Positions 46,228 to 56,907 of a stretch of DNA of 64,000 nucleotides are shown piece after piece. The stretch covers positions 124,001 to 188,000 of the forward strand of contig RQOL01000253.1 of the NCBI GenBank assembly GCA_013076295.1, given 5' to 3'. The translations under genes and the position numbers were made by a program. Source of the DNA: Sanderia malayensis. Taxonomy: Eukaryota > Cnidaria > Scyphozoa > Semaeostomeae > Pelagiidae. Every line of letters starts with the position of its first letter. Position 1 is the first letter of the stretch. Below the pieces are notes generated by a model. It had not been told where the DNA came from. It did no database searches and saw only the letters and a list, made by a program, of their open reading frames with translations.

Positions 46228-49200
46228 TCAGCTTCCAATGTCAGCCGGATTGACACTTGTTGGAACGTGTCTCCACGTAATTTGCCTCTGATTGATCTTT
46301 GCTACTCTATTCGCAACAAACTGCTTATATTTCCCAGCTCCTTGTATCCAGTACAAACAGACTGTGGAATCCGACCAGGCAGTAACTGATATGACTGGAT
46401 AGTTCTGCAGTACCTTTACTGTATTCTCCAGCAGGTTGCATGTCATATGACAACTGACAAGTTCCAAACGTGGTATTGTTAAATCTCTCTTTGCCAGTCT
46501 CGATTTCGCTACAAGTAGTTCTTGATTCACTTCATCTCCTTGTCGCACAACAGCATAAACTGCGGCACAGCAACCGAGCATGCTTGCGTCGGCAAAGCCA
46601 TGCAACTCAATAGCTGTAGTTTGCTGCTGTTGAAGTGCTATTGCTCTTGGGATATTCAATTCACTTGGCAGGTTCTTCAGCCACTTTATCCATCTATTCT
46701 TGATATCATCTGGTAATACAGCATCCCATGGGATCTTTCTCTCGCATATTTCTCGAAAAATCTGTTTTCCGATAAGTAATGCTGGTGCTGCGATTCCTAT
46801 TGGATCATAAATTCTCCCAATTGTGCTCAAAACTACTCGTTTTGTTGGCTGCTCCGCACTCTCAGGGAAGGTTATAGACAGGGTGTCCTTGCCTTTATCC
46901 CATTTTACACCAAGTAGTTTCGTTTCTGAAGGCTTGGTTCCCAGGCTTTCCTTGGCATAGGTTGGTTCACCGTCGTTACTTGACTCTCCATCTAGTTCTG
47001 GTTCGTTACAGTGCCACTTGTGCAGCTCGAATCCACCTTTACGGAAAATCTCTTTCGATGTTTCTTTGAGGTCTCTGACTTGCTCTACACTCTCTCCAAC
47101 TAGGTTAATATCATCAACGAATATGCCTTCGTTAATTTTTCTCACAGTTTCAGGGTACTCTCTCTAAAATTTCTCCAAATGCTGTTCTAGTGTCCCTCCT
47201 AGCAGGAAAGGACTTCGTCCCAATCCATACAGCACCCTGGTAACTCGGTAGATGATTGGCTTTTTACTTTCAATGTCTTGGATCCAGAAGAAGCGTAGTG
47301 CATCTCTCTCGGCTTCTCTAATAAATATCTACAGAAACGCTTGTTTAATGTCTCCTGCCAAGAGTATAGGGTTGAATCTGACTCTGATAAGTATGTCAAA
47401 GATCTTCCTTTGCAGTGGGGGTCCCACATTCAGACATTCATTGAGTGCTGCTGACTCTTGTGTCTCTTTTGCGGAAGCATCATACACTATGCGGACTTTC
47501 GTGGATTCCGCCTTCTCTCTAATCACTGGTTTACGTGGGATGTAATGTTCTTTTCCCTGAACCTTTTCTTCAGCAACTTCAATTATGCCTTCTTTCAACT
47601 GATTGTTTATGATCTCGTCATAAGCCTTAAATAATTCTGGATTCTTATCAAGGCGTCTCAGCAATGAATTCAGTCTACCTAATGCCAATTTCTTGTTTGT
47701 AGGCAGGTTTGGATGTCCGGGCTTCCACGGAAGAGACGTCTCATATCTACCATCTTCTCGCTGTACCAGTTGTTCCTTAAATTCTTCGTACACGTTTAGT
47801 TGATCCCCTTCCGGTTTATCCTCCACTCCAAGCACGTCTAGGCTGCAAAGCCGCATGTAATCTTCATGAGAATTTGTCGCGAGCATAAGCGTAGCATCAC
47901 TGGTGTTTTTACCTGGGGAAATAATCGCCCAGCCAAATTTTGTTTTCTCTGCGACAGGCTGTCCCAACTCTCCAATTCTTGGGGCTGTTGTTGTTTTAAT
48001 GAGCGAATAGTTATTTGCTCCTAAGATCACGTGAATTAGTAGAGTTTGTTTCCTGTCTGTATCATCCATATTCACTCCGGTTAGATGTTTATTCGCTTTT
48101 ATCACTTCCTCGTAATTCGGGTTAGGCAGTTGAACTAAGTTTGGGCGTTCAACTCCATTCACTTCTGATTTGATGACGAAATTCCTGTTTATATCACTGA
48201 TCTCCATCTCGTATGTGTATATGGTCTTGTTAACCGTTCCTAGCATCATCTCAACCGATTTATGTTCTCTCTTAATTGGCTTCTTTTTGGCGAGCTCAAC
48301 TATTGTTGATGATACGTATGTGTTACTTGCGCCAGTGTCTAGAAGCGCTCGGCATTTAATTCCTTCTACCTTCACTACCACCACTGGATGAACTACAGCT
48401 TTCTCGTTTGTCGCTGTCATGGCTGTTTCACTTTGCTTCTTGTCACAAATAGAGGTATGGTGTCTTCTTTGGCAAACATGACATGTTGTCTTGCTTTTAC
48501 ATTCTTGTGCTCGGTGCTTCTCCCCTGTGCAGTTGAAACAGAGACGTTTACTGCTGAGAATCTTTCTTCTCTCCTCCAGTGTTGGAACTGCCTCACAATT
48601 GATTGACTTGTGCTCCTGCTTGTTGCAGTAAACACATGCTCTTGGCTTTATCTGTTCACTTGCTGCAAATGTTCTGTCTCTTCGCTGATCCCTTGGTTGT
48701 GTTCTGACATCTCTCTCTCCAGGCTGTATAGGATTTCTATCTATCCACTGATGCAAAGCCTCAAGTAGGTCTTGAAAGCTCCATTCCTTCCACTTGTTAT
48801 CTGCTCTGGTGATATCGGCTCTGATACCCTCGAGCTTATCAAGAGTCATGCGCACATTTCCGCTCACTGTTCCCAATTGTTCCATTGTGTCTAGGGCTTG
48901 AACATTACATTGTAGTTGATCATAAAACTCGTGTATCTTAGCTCTTGGTCCTCCATGGATGACTGGCAATGCAATTATTTGCTGTATGTGAGCATTTGTT
49001 ACTTCCGCTGGGTCTCCATGTCTTTGTTCTAATATCTCCTTAGCTTTCGCATAACCTTCACTTGTCACTGGTAGTTTATCGATTGTGATTCGTACTTTCG
49101 GAGTTACTAACCCTTTCAAGTATGAGAACTTTGCCGTCTCACTCATTGGCACACTGTCGATCTGTGCTTGGAAAATGTTCCAAAATCTAACCCAGTCCAA

Positions 49201-49815
49201 ATGTGTACCTTGGAACTTGGTAATTTGCAGATCCGGAAGCTTCGTCTGCATGCGTTTCTTTTCCGATAACTCCAGCTTTTTCCTTTCCAGATCCAAAATG
49301 AATTTCTCTTTTTGAGCTTGTTTTTCCCGTTCTGCCTGCTCTTCATCGACTCTCAGTTTTGCTTTCAACATTGCTTCAAACTCGATTTTGTCATCTCTCT
49401 GCTGTTCTTGTATTTCTTTATCGCGTGTTGTTATTTCCTCTTCAAATGCTGTCATTGAAGCTTCATATGGTTTCACAGATTCCGTTATTGTGTCTGTCCA
49501 GTGATCTACATCTTCCTCTGTTTCATCTGCATCAATTAAAAGTCCTTGTATCTCCTGCATTAGCTCGTAAACCTCATCAAGCTTTGATTTCAAAAGGTTC
49601 TTTTGACAAGTTGTTTGGTCATTTGTCCCTTCAGTTAAAATGCGTTCAGACGATTTATTGTGATATCCAAGTCTTTTCAAAACGGATTGAAGCTTTAGTT
49701 TCTTAGAATCAATAGACGATTTTATTTCACCAATTTTGTTATTTCCTTCACTGGGACCTGGTTCCATAGGTCTGTTTACTTCGAGTTCTTTTGATTTCCC
49801 TCTGGTAGTCACCAT
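46228..49815 (-). pseudogene. BEL/Pao Gag-protease-RT-RNase H
   Basis: Begins MVTTRGKSKELEVN at 49815 and is open for 828 codons. It has a coiled-coil N-terminus and a DUF1759 capsid-like domain (residues about 190-340, LPDLQITKFQGTHLDWVRFW). Zinc-knuckle clusters follow (residues about 395-465: CVYC, CFNCTGEKHRAQEC, CHVCQRRHHTSIC), then a DUF1758 protease with LLDTGAS at about 493 and RT with LLAGDIKQAFL at about 822. A stop follows at 47328-47330. RT continues to a second stop near 47166, then IFVDDINLVG (47110-47119, the YxDD site). RNase H follows with LHGFADASMLGCCAAVY and TAWSDSTVCLYWI, ending PADIGS at 46228. Only two stops break an otherwise good frame. Confidence 0.92.
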
Positions 49816-49881
49816 ATTGATAAAAAAACAACGATGTGGAAAGATTTACTTCGTTTTTTAAAACAAGTCACAATTCCTGAA

Positions 49882-49904
49882 GTCTCTCCCATCTGGGGTG
49901 CCAC
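49882..49904 (-). other. BEL primer-binding site region
   Basis: Next to the 5' LTR the minus strand reads TGGCACCCCAGATGGGA, a TGG-initiated string at the position of a tRNA primer site. I cannot name the tRNA. Confidence 0.5.
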
Positions 49905-49906
49905 TT

Positions 49907-50227
49907 TGTGGTGAATTCTGTTCGGAAAGCGTCCACAAATTATAGATAGTAATTTCAAACTTCGAATAAAACAACAGCTTGTAAGACACGTCTTACAAGC
50001 TGTTGTTTTATTCATAAGCGATATTTATTCATAAGCGATGTTGTTTTATTCATAAGCGATATATTAATATATGAAAAACAGCATAAAAAAAGCAAACCAT
50101 CACAATCACAAAACTCTCTCTCTCTTTTTCTCGTCTCATACATCCGCCTCTCTTCCTCCTTCAATCAATTATATAAAAAATGTCAACAAGTATTAAAAGT
50201 AAGTTAGTCCGGGGGTAATTCCCCACA
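49907..50227 (-). repeat. BEL/Pao 5' LTR with extra palindrome
   Basis: 321 bp, with the same ends as the 3' LTR. It carries about 67 extra bp: a 23-bp inverted repeat (arms 49965-49987 and 49990-50012, spacer AC) and threefold TTCATAAGCGAT-type repeats up to about 50065. The rest matches 45032-45285 closely. Confidence 0.88.
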
Positions 50228-50470
50228 ATTTATCAGAGCAGAGCTTTATCGTTTTGGAATTCACCAAAATAGTGTTTGCAGAATTTTCTACAAGTGTATT
50301 GTTGTTTTGTCAAAATGTCTATCTGTCCTTATTCTTTGGCCTGAAAAGGAAGTTCTTCACAAGACCATGCCTACAGCATCCAGAGAACATTTTTCAAAGT
50401 GTGCTGTGATCACTGATTAACATTATCTAATGCACAAATCTACACTGAACTGAGGACCAAATTTCCAAAG
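50228..50470 (+). pseudogene. Transposase catalytic part after the BEL insertion
   Basis: From 50232 the transposase frame resumes as LSEQS and, one base shifted, YRFGIHQNSVCRIFYKCIVV. It then gives LSVLILWPEKEVLHKTMP and HFSKCAVITD, where it stops (TAA at 50414-50416 region). This order (YRFGI, S-V-RIF, WPE, TMP, F-KC-VI-D) is that of DDE_Tnp_4 transposases, with the final D a likely catalytic residue. The middle of the catalytic domain (CFE... to DRGF) is not found downstream. Confidence 0.78.
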
Positions 50471-50859
50471 CATGGGTGTCTTTTGGACCTCTCGCTCCAA
50501 GAGACCCATGCTTGCAAATGATAGCATGAAATGCCAATATATTAAAAATCATTATTTTTATCTATCTCAGGCACTTGAATATTTTGAATGTTTTATTCGT
50601 TCTTGTTTTTTGCTTTGAATTTTGTTGAGTTCCATAAATGCAAAACTCCTGTTAAAAACTTAACAATGCCTTGCTGCCATACTGTGACTCGAATTTATTT
50701 TGGCTGAAATCAAAATTTTCAAATATTATACACTTGGGATGGCTTTTTAAATTTTCACGATTAATAAATGCAATATTTCACGATTATAAAGGCAATATTC
50801 CACGTGTGAATCCATGTGGAAAGAGTAATTGGACTGCTTTGAAATAAATTTACAATGTT
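50471..50859. other. Non-coding remainder of transposase gene
   Basis: AT-rich sequence inside the transposon. It contains CCAAAGCATGGGTGTCTTTTGG and its partial inverse near 50465-50515 (a hairpin-like pair), and TTTATCTATCTCAG near 50561 that could be an old acceptor. No transposase motif is seen, so the central catalytic region is deleted or decayed. Confidence 0.5.
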
Positions 50860-50980
50860 GCAGAGCATCATCCCATTCAAGTTGCTGATGAGCAAAACTA
50901 CAGAAGAAGATAGCATTCTTGATGATCTTTTGGTTGTATGTTCAGCTCTTTGAAACCTCTGTGAGCCTGTTGTTCCTCTG
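50860..50980 (+). pseudogene. Transposase C-terminal box
   Basis: The plus strand reads TMLQSIIPFKLLMSK, DSILDDLLVVCSAL, a TGA stop at 50951-50953, then NLCEPVVPLE. The ILQ-IIP...ID-IL-VCSALCNLC-PVV pattern is the conserved end of THAP/DDE_Tnp_4 transposases. The stop replaces a position usually Cys or Val. This confirms that the THAP exon, the pieces around BEL and this box belong to one gene. Confidence 0.72.
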
Positions 50981-51079
50981 GAATGAAACAGCAGCACAGA
51001 ATTTGTCACCCTTTAAACAGCTTTTTTCAAAGCTACCCAATAGACCAATGTGTGACCCCTTGTGTTGTCAAACAGAGTT

Positions 51080-51580
51080 TGTGTATGTATATAAATATCT
51101 AGTGGGGCGAGTTGAGTTGTTAACCAATCAAGAACAAAGTTCTGAAGTACAAGAAGATGTAGACTTTTCTTTGAACTCAGAAACACTATAAATATAAAAA
51201 CAATTGCCGCAACATGAAAGCAAACTTCCCCTTGTCCAACCAAACAAGTATAATGTCCCCTACATACGGATCTATCATCATTAACGACGACCCAAGCTTG
51301 ATTAGGCAATTTTTGTGAAATTATTGCGAGTGTCGTACTTTCGCAATAAAAGATACAAGGGGGGCTGCATTCGCTTACAAATTTCCTCATAGGTTTGACA
51401 AGTGACAACATACGGATATGCATTAATACTTTTATAAGCTTTCAAACTTGAATGGGTAAAATTGCTTGTTGAAGTAACCAGATAATTGTAAACGGCTGCG
51501 TAAGAAAATTTGGGCCACTGCTCCAAAGGAGTATCAAAATCAGACTTTTCAATAAATATGGGTCCGATATCTGTAAAAAT
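51080..51580 (-). pseudogene. SWIM-finger gene, second gene of the transposon
   Basis: The minus strand from about 51580 reads TPLEQWPKFSYAAVYNYL, then LKAYKSINAYPYVV. In a second frame it continues with ISQKLPNQAWVVVNDDRS and GHYTCLVGQGEVCFHVAA (51204-51258). The last box is a SWIM zinc finger (CxC...CxH) in which the first Cys is Tyr. A third frame gives STSSCTSELCS. The YNYL...LKAYKS opening and the C-GLGE-CSHVAALL-type finger are those of proteins that carry a YqaJ-type nuclease domain further on, but I see no nuclease here and the gene appears truncated. It is convergent with the transposase, the arrangement I recall for ISL2EU elements. Confidence 0.7.
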
Positions 51581-51688
51581 TGCAACTTCTGGTCGTAAAC
51601 TAATTTTAGCTCAGAGGTGAGGCCAGAGTAATGTACAGATAGCGAGTGACAAGCCCCAAAAGGGGCGTTCTCCTTCGGGGCTTTTTAA
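51581..51688. other. Subterminal region of the transposon with GC-rich hairpin
   Basis: Contains GCCCCAAAAGGGGC (51653-51666) and a nearby CGGGGCTTTTT. These are short palindromic units next to the terminal repeat, as often seen at transposase binding regions. Confidence 0.5.
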
Positions 51689-51761
51689 TGGCCGCCATTT
51701 TGCCATTCATTTTACCACTCAGTCCGAAAAGAATGAGTTCTGTGACGTCACTATGCATATC
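51689..51761 (-). repeat. Right terminal inverted repeat of the transposon
   Basis: 73 bp whose reverse complement starts GATATGCATAGTGACGTCAC and ends ATGGCGGCCA, matching 44099-44170. The ~17-bp middle section is unrelated between the two ends. Confidence 0.85.
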
Positions 51762-54700
51762 ATCTATTGCTGCTAAAAATCGTCTTTTGTCGTCATTGCG
51801 TCGTTATTAGCTGGAGATGAGTTGCTGCTGAACATTGTCTTTTACCGTCATTGGGTCTTTTTTACTGGTGAAGAGTTGCTGCTCAATATTGTGTTCTATC
51901 GTCATTGGGTCTTTATTAACTGGAAGGAGTTGCTGTTGAACATTGTCTTCTATCATAATTGCGTCTTGATTAACTGGAGAAGAGGTGCTCCTGAACATTG
52001 TTCTTTATCATCATTGGGTCTTTACTACTGAAGAAGAGTTGCTGCTGAACATTGTCTTTTATCATCATTGCGTCTTTATTAACTGGAGAGGAGTGGCTGC
52101 TGAACATTGTCTTTTATCGTCTTTGTGTCTTTATTAACTGGTGAAGAGTTGCTGCTCAATAATGTGTTCTATCATAATTGCGTCTTGATTAACTGGAGAA
52201 GAGGTGCTCCTGAACATTTTTCCTTATCATCATTGCGTCTTTATTATCTGGAGAATAGTTGCTGCTGAACATTGTTTTTTATCGTCATTGCGTCGTTATT
52301 AGCTGGAGATGAGTTGCTGCTGAACATTGTCTTATAACGTCATTGCGTCTTTTTTACTGGTGAAGAGTTGCTGCTCAATATTGTGTTCTATCGTCATTGG
52401 GTCTTTATTAACTGGAAGGAGTTGCTGTTGAACATTGTTTTCTATCATAATTGCGTCTTGATTAACTGGAGAAGAGGTGCTCCTGAACATTGCTCTTTAT
52501 CACCATTAGGTCTTTATCAGCTGGAGAAGAGTTCCCGCTGAACATTGTCTTTTATCATCATTGCGTCTTTATTAACTGGAGAGGAGTTGCTGCTGAACAT
52601 TGTCTGTTATCGTCTTTGGGTCTTTATTAACTGTAGAAGAGTTGCTGTTGAACATTGTCTTCTATCATCATTGCGTCTTGATTAACTGGAGAAGAGGTGC
52701 TCCTGAACATTGTTCTTTATCATCATTGCGTCTCTATTAACTGGAGAGGAGTTGCTGCTGAACATTGCTTTTTATCGTCATTGCGTCGTTATTAGCTGGA
52801 GATGAGGTGCTGCTGAACATCGTCTTTTATCGTCATTCGGTCTTTTTTATTGGTGAAGAGTTGCTGCTCAATATTGTGTTCTATCGTCATTGGGTCTTTA
52901 TTAACTGGAAGGAGTTGCTGTTGAACATTGTCTTCTATCATAATTGCGTCTTGATTAACTGGAGAAGAGGTGCTCCTGAACAGTGTTCTTGATCATCATT
53001 GGGTTTTTACTACTGAAGAAGAGTTGCTGCTGAACATTGTCTTGTAGCATCATTGCGTCTTTATTAACTGGAGAGGAGTTGCTGTTGAACATTGTCTTTT
53101 ATCGTCTTTGGGTCTTTGTTACTGGAGGAGAGTTGCTGCTCAATATTGTGTTCTATCGTCATTGGGTCTTTATTAACTGGAAGGAGTTGCTGTTGAACAT
53201 TGTTTTCTATCATAATTGCGTCTTGATTAACTGGAGAAGAGGTGCTCCTGAACATTGTTCTTTACCATCATTGGGTCTTTACTACTGAAGAAGAGTTGCT
53301 GCTGAACATTGTCTTTTATCATCATTGCGTCTTTATTAACTGGAGAGGAGTTGCTGCTGAACATTGTCTTTTATCGTCTTTGGGTCTTTGTTACTGGAGG
53401 AGAGTTGCTGCTAAACATTGTCTTTTATCATGTTTCCGCCTTTATTACTGGAGAAGAGTTGGTGCTGAACATTGTCTTTTATCGTCATTGGGTCTTTATT
53501 ACTGGAGAAGAGTTGCTGCTCAACATTGTCTTTTATCATCATTGCCTATTTATTAACTAAAAAAGAGTCGCTGCTGAAACTTGTTTTTCATCATCATTGG
53601 GTAATTATTAACTGGAGAGGAGTTGCTCCTGAACATTGCTCTTTATCACCATTAGGTCTTCATCAGCTGGAGAAGAGTTCCCGCTGAACATTGTCTTTTA
53701 TCATCATTGCGTCTTTATTAACTGGAGAGGAGTTGCTGCTGAACATTGTCTGTTATCGCCTTTGGGTCTTTATTGACTGTAGAAGAGTTGCTGTTGAACA
53801 TTGTCTTCTATCATCATTGCGTCTTGATTAACTGGAGAAGAGGTGCTCCTGAACAGTGTTCTTGATCATCATTGGGTTTTTACTACTGAAGAAGAGTTGC
53901 TGCTGAACATTGTCTTGTAGCATCATTGCGTCTTTATTAACTGGAGAGGAGTTGCTGTTGAACATTGTCTTTTATCGTCTTTGGGTCTTTGTTACTGGAG
54001 GAGAGTTGCTGCTAAACATTGTCTTTTATCATGTTTCTGTCTTTATTACTGGAGAAGAGTTGGTGCGGAACATTGTCTTTTATCGTCATTCGGTCTTTTT
54101 TACTGGAGAAGAGTTGCTGCTGAACATTGTCTTTTATCATCATTGCCTCTTTATTAACTAAAAAAGAATCGCTGCTGAACCTTGTTTTTCATCATCATTG
54201 GGTAATCATTAACTGGAGGGGAGTTGCTCCTGAACATTGTTCTTTATCATCATTGCGTTTTTACCACTGAAGAAGAGTTGCTGCTGAACATTGTCCTGTA
54301 GCATCATTGCGTCTTTATTAACTGGAGAGGAGTTGCTGTTGAACATTGTCTTTTATCGTCATTGGGTCTTTATTACTGGAGAAAAGCTGCTGCTTAACAT
54401 TGTCTTTCATCATCCTTGGGTCTTTATTATGGGGAGAAAAGTTGCTGCTGAACATTGTTTTTTATCATCATTGCGTCTTTACTACTGAAGAAGAGTTGCT
54501 GCTTAACATTGTCTTTTATCAACATTGCGTCTTTATTAACTGGAGAGGAGTTGCTGCTGAACATTGTCTTTTATCGTCTTTGGGTCTTTGTTACTGGAGG
54601 AGAGTTGCTGCTAAACATTGTCTTTTATCATGTTTCCGTCTCTATTACTGGAGAGGAGTTGGTGCTGAACATTGTCTTTTATCGTCATTGGGTCTTTATT

Positions 54701-55424
54701 ACTGGAGAAAAGCTGCTGCTTAACATTGTCTTTCATCATCCTTGGGTCTTTATTATGGGGAGAAAAGTTGCTGCTGAACATTGTTTTTTATCATCATTGC
54801 GTCTTTACTACTGAAGAAGAGTTGCTGCTTAACATTGTCTTTTATCAAACATTGCGTCTTTGTTAACTGGAGAGGAGTTGCTGCTGAACATTGTCTTTTA
54901 TCGTCTTTGGGTCTTTATTAACTGATGAGGAGTTGCTGCTCAATATTGTGTTTTATCACAATTGCGTCTTGATTAACTGGAGAAGAGGTGCTCCTGAACA
55001 TTGTTCTTTATCATCATTGGTTCTTTACTACTGAAGAAGAGTTGCTGCTGAACATTGTCTTTTATCATCATTGCGTCTTTATTAACTGGAAAGGAGTTGC
55101 TGCAGAACATTGTCTTTTATCTTCTTTCGGTCTTTATTAACTGGTGAAGAGTTGCTGCTGAACATTGTTTTTTTATCGTCATTGCGTCCTTATTAGCTGG
55201 AGATGAGTTGCTGCTGAACATTGTCTTTTATCGTCTTTGGGTCTTTGTTACTGGAGGAGAGTTGCTGCTAAACATTGTCTTTTATCATGTTTCCGTCTCT
55301 ATTACTGGAGAGGAGTTGGTGCTGAACATTGTCTTTTATCGTCATTGGGTCCTTATTACTGGAGAAGACTGGCTGCTGAACTTTGTCTATTATCATCATT
55401 GCGTCTTTATTAACTGGAGAATAG

Positions 55425-55761
55425 TTGCTGCTGAACATTGTTTTTTATAATCATTGCGTCGTTATTAACTGCAGAAGAGTTGCTGCTGAACATTGTCTTT
55501 TATCGTCATTGGGTCCTTGTTACTGGAGAAGAGTTGCTGCTGAACATTGTATTTTGTCGTCATTGGGTTTTCATTACTGGAGAAGAGTTGGTGCTGAACA
55601 TTGTCTTTTATCGCTATTGCGTCGTTATTAACTCGAGAATAGTTACTGCTGAACATTGCCTTTTAGCGTCATTGGGTCCTTATTGCCGAAGAAGCGTTGA
55701 TGCAAAACATTGTCTTTTATCGTCATTGGGTCTTTATTATCTGGAGAATAGTTGCTGCTGA
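55425..55761. repeat. Six-unit higher-order repeat, diverged copy
   Basis: A block of about 336 bp with a recognisable order of variant units: TTATAATCATTGCGTCG, TTTTGTCGTCATTGGG, ACTCGAGAATAGTTACTG, CCGAAGAAGCGTTGATGCA. The same order is found at 56572-56907, 60118-60453 and 62412-62747. Confidence 0.8.
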
Positions 55762-56571
55762 ACATTGTTTTTTATCATCATTGCGTCTTTACTACTGAAG
55801 AAGAGTTGCTGATGAACATTGCCTTTTACCGTCATTGGGTCTTTATTAACTGGAGAGGAGTTGCTGCTGAACATTGTCTTTTATCGTCTATGGGTCTTTA
55901 TTAACTGGTGAAGAGTTGCTGCTCAATATTGTGTTCTATCATAATTGCGTCTTGATTAACTGGAGAAGAGGTGCTCCTGAACATTGTTCTTTATCGTCAT
56001 TGGTTCTTTACCACTGAAGAAGAGTTGCTGCTGAACATTGTCTTTTATCATCATTGCGTCTTTATTAACTGGAGAGGAGTTGCTGCTGAACATTGTCTTT
56101 TATCGTCTATGGGTCTTTATTAACTGGTGAAGAGTTGCTGCTCAATATTGTGTTCTATCATAATTGCGTCTTGATTAACTGGAGATGAGGTGCTCCTGAA
56201 CATTTTCCTTATCATCATTGCGTCTTTATTATCTGGCGAATAGTTGCTGCTGAACATTGTTTTTTTATCGTCATTGCGTCCTTATTAGCTGGAGAAGAGT
56301 TGGTGCTGAACATTGTCTTTTATCGTCATTGGGTCTTTATTAGTGGAGAAGAGTTGCTGCTGAACATTGTCTTTTATCATCATTGCCTCTTTATTAACTA
56401 AAAAAGGGTCGCTGCTGAACCTCGTTTTTCATCAACATTGGGTAATTATTAACTGGAGAGGAGTTGCTCCTGAACATTGTTTTTTATCATCATTGCGTCC
56501 TTATTACTGGAGAAGACTGGCTGCTGAACATTGTCTATTATCATCATTGCGTCTTTATCAACTGGAGAATA

Positions 56572-56907
56572 GTTGCTGCTGAACATTGTTTTTATAATCA
56601 TTGCGTCGTTATTAACTGGAGAAGAGTTGCTGCTGAACATTGTCTTTTATCGTCATTGGTCCTTATTACTGGAGAAGAGTTGCTGCTGAACATTGTTTTT
56701 TGTCGTCATTGGGTTTTCATTACTGGAGAAGAGTTGGTGCTGAACATTGCCTTTTATCGCTATTGCGTCGTTATTAACTCGAGAATAGTTACTGCTGAAC
56801 ATTGTCTTTTATCGTCATTGGGTCCTTATTACCGAAGAAGCGTTGATGCAGAACATTGTCTTTTATCTTCATTGGGTCTTTATGAACTGGAGAAGAGTTG
56901 CTCCTGA
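56572..56907. repeat. Six-unit higher-order repeat, copy A
   Basis: Shares diagnostic variants with 60118-60453 and 62412-62747, including the shortened CATTGGTCC unit and the ACTCGAGAATAGTTACTG unit. Confidence 0.85.

Larger units (their letters stand above)
30712..46652. repeat. Second copy of the ~16-kb duplicated block
   Basis: Starts at the first base after the gap with the same sequence as 14675, and ends where copy 1 reaches the gap. From 46653 the contig continues uniquely. Taken with 14675-30611 this looks like redundant assembly. Rare substitutions (for example 14794 A versus 30831 T) favour two haplotypes over two reads of one molecule. Confidence 0.92.
45032..50227 (-). mobile_element. 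BEL/Pao retrotransposon, TSD ATTT
   Basis: 3' LTR 45032-45285, Pol and Gag on minus, 5' LTR 49907-50227. It is flanked by ATTT at 45028-45031 and 50228-50231. Defects are two in-frame stops in RT (near 47328 and 47166) and a deletion removing the integrase zinc site and first catalytic Asp. The long Gag-protease-RT frame and the similar LTRs suggest a younger insertion than the host transposon. Confidence 0.92.
44099..51761 (+). mobile_element. ISL2EU-like DNA transposon with nested BEL/Pao element
   Basis: The terminal inverted repeats are 44099-44170 and 51689-51761. They share GATATGCATA-TGACGT-ACAG at the tip and CTGAGTGGTAAAATGA plus ATGGCGGCCA inside, with a differing middle. Between them lie a THAP domain exon and DDE-type transposase on plus, and a SWIM-finger gene on minus, convergent with the transposase. 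From memory, ISL2EU elements pair a THAP/DDE transposase with a second gene of YqaJ/SWIM type. The BEL element at 45032-50227 splits the transposase. On both outer sides the host DNA is the same minisatellite, so the transposon landed in the array. All genes are broken. Confidence 0.82.

Noticed and set aside
14675..46652. Recent 16-kb segmental duplication
   Set aside because: Both breakpoints coincide with the 100-N gap, which a biological duplication would not produce. Treated as an assembly artefact until reads show otherwise.
51653..51686. Rho-independent terminator-like hairpin with T run
   Set aside because: It is in a eukaryotic transposon next to its terminal repeat. A subterminal palindrome is the better explanation.
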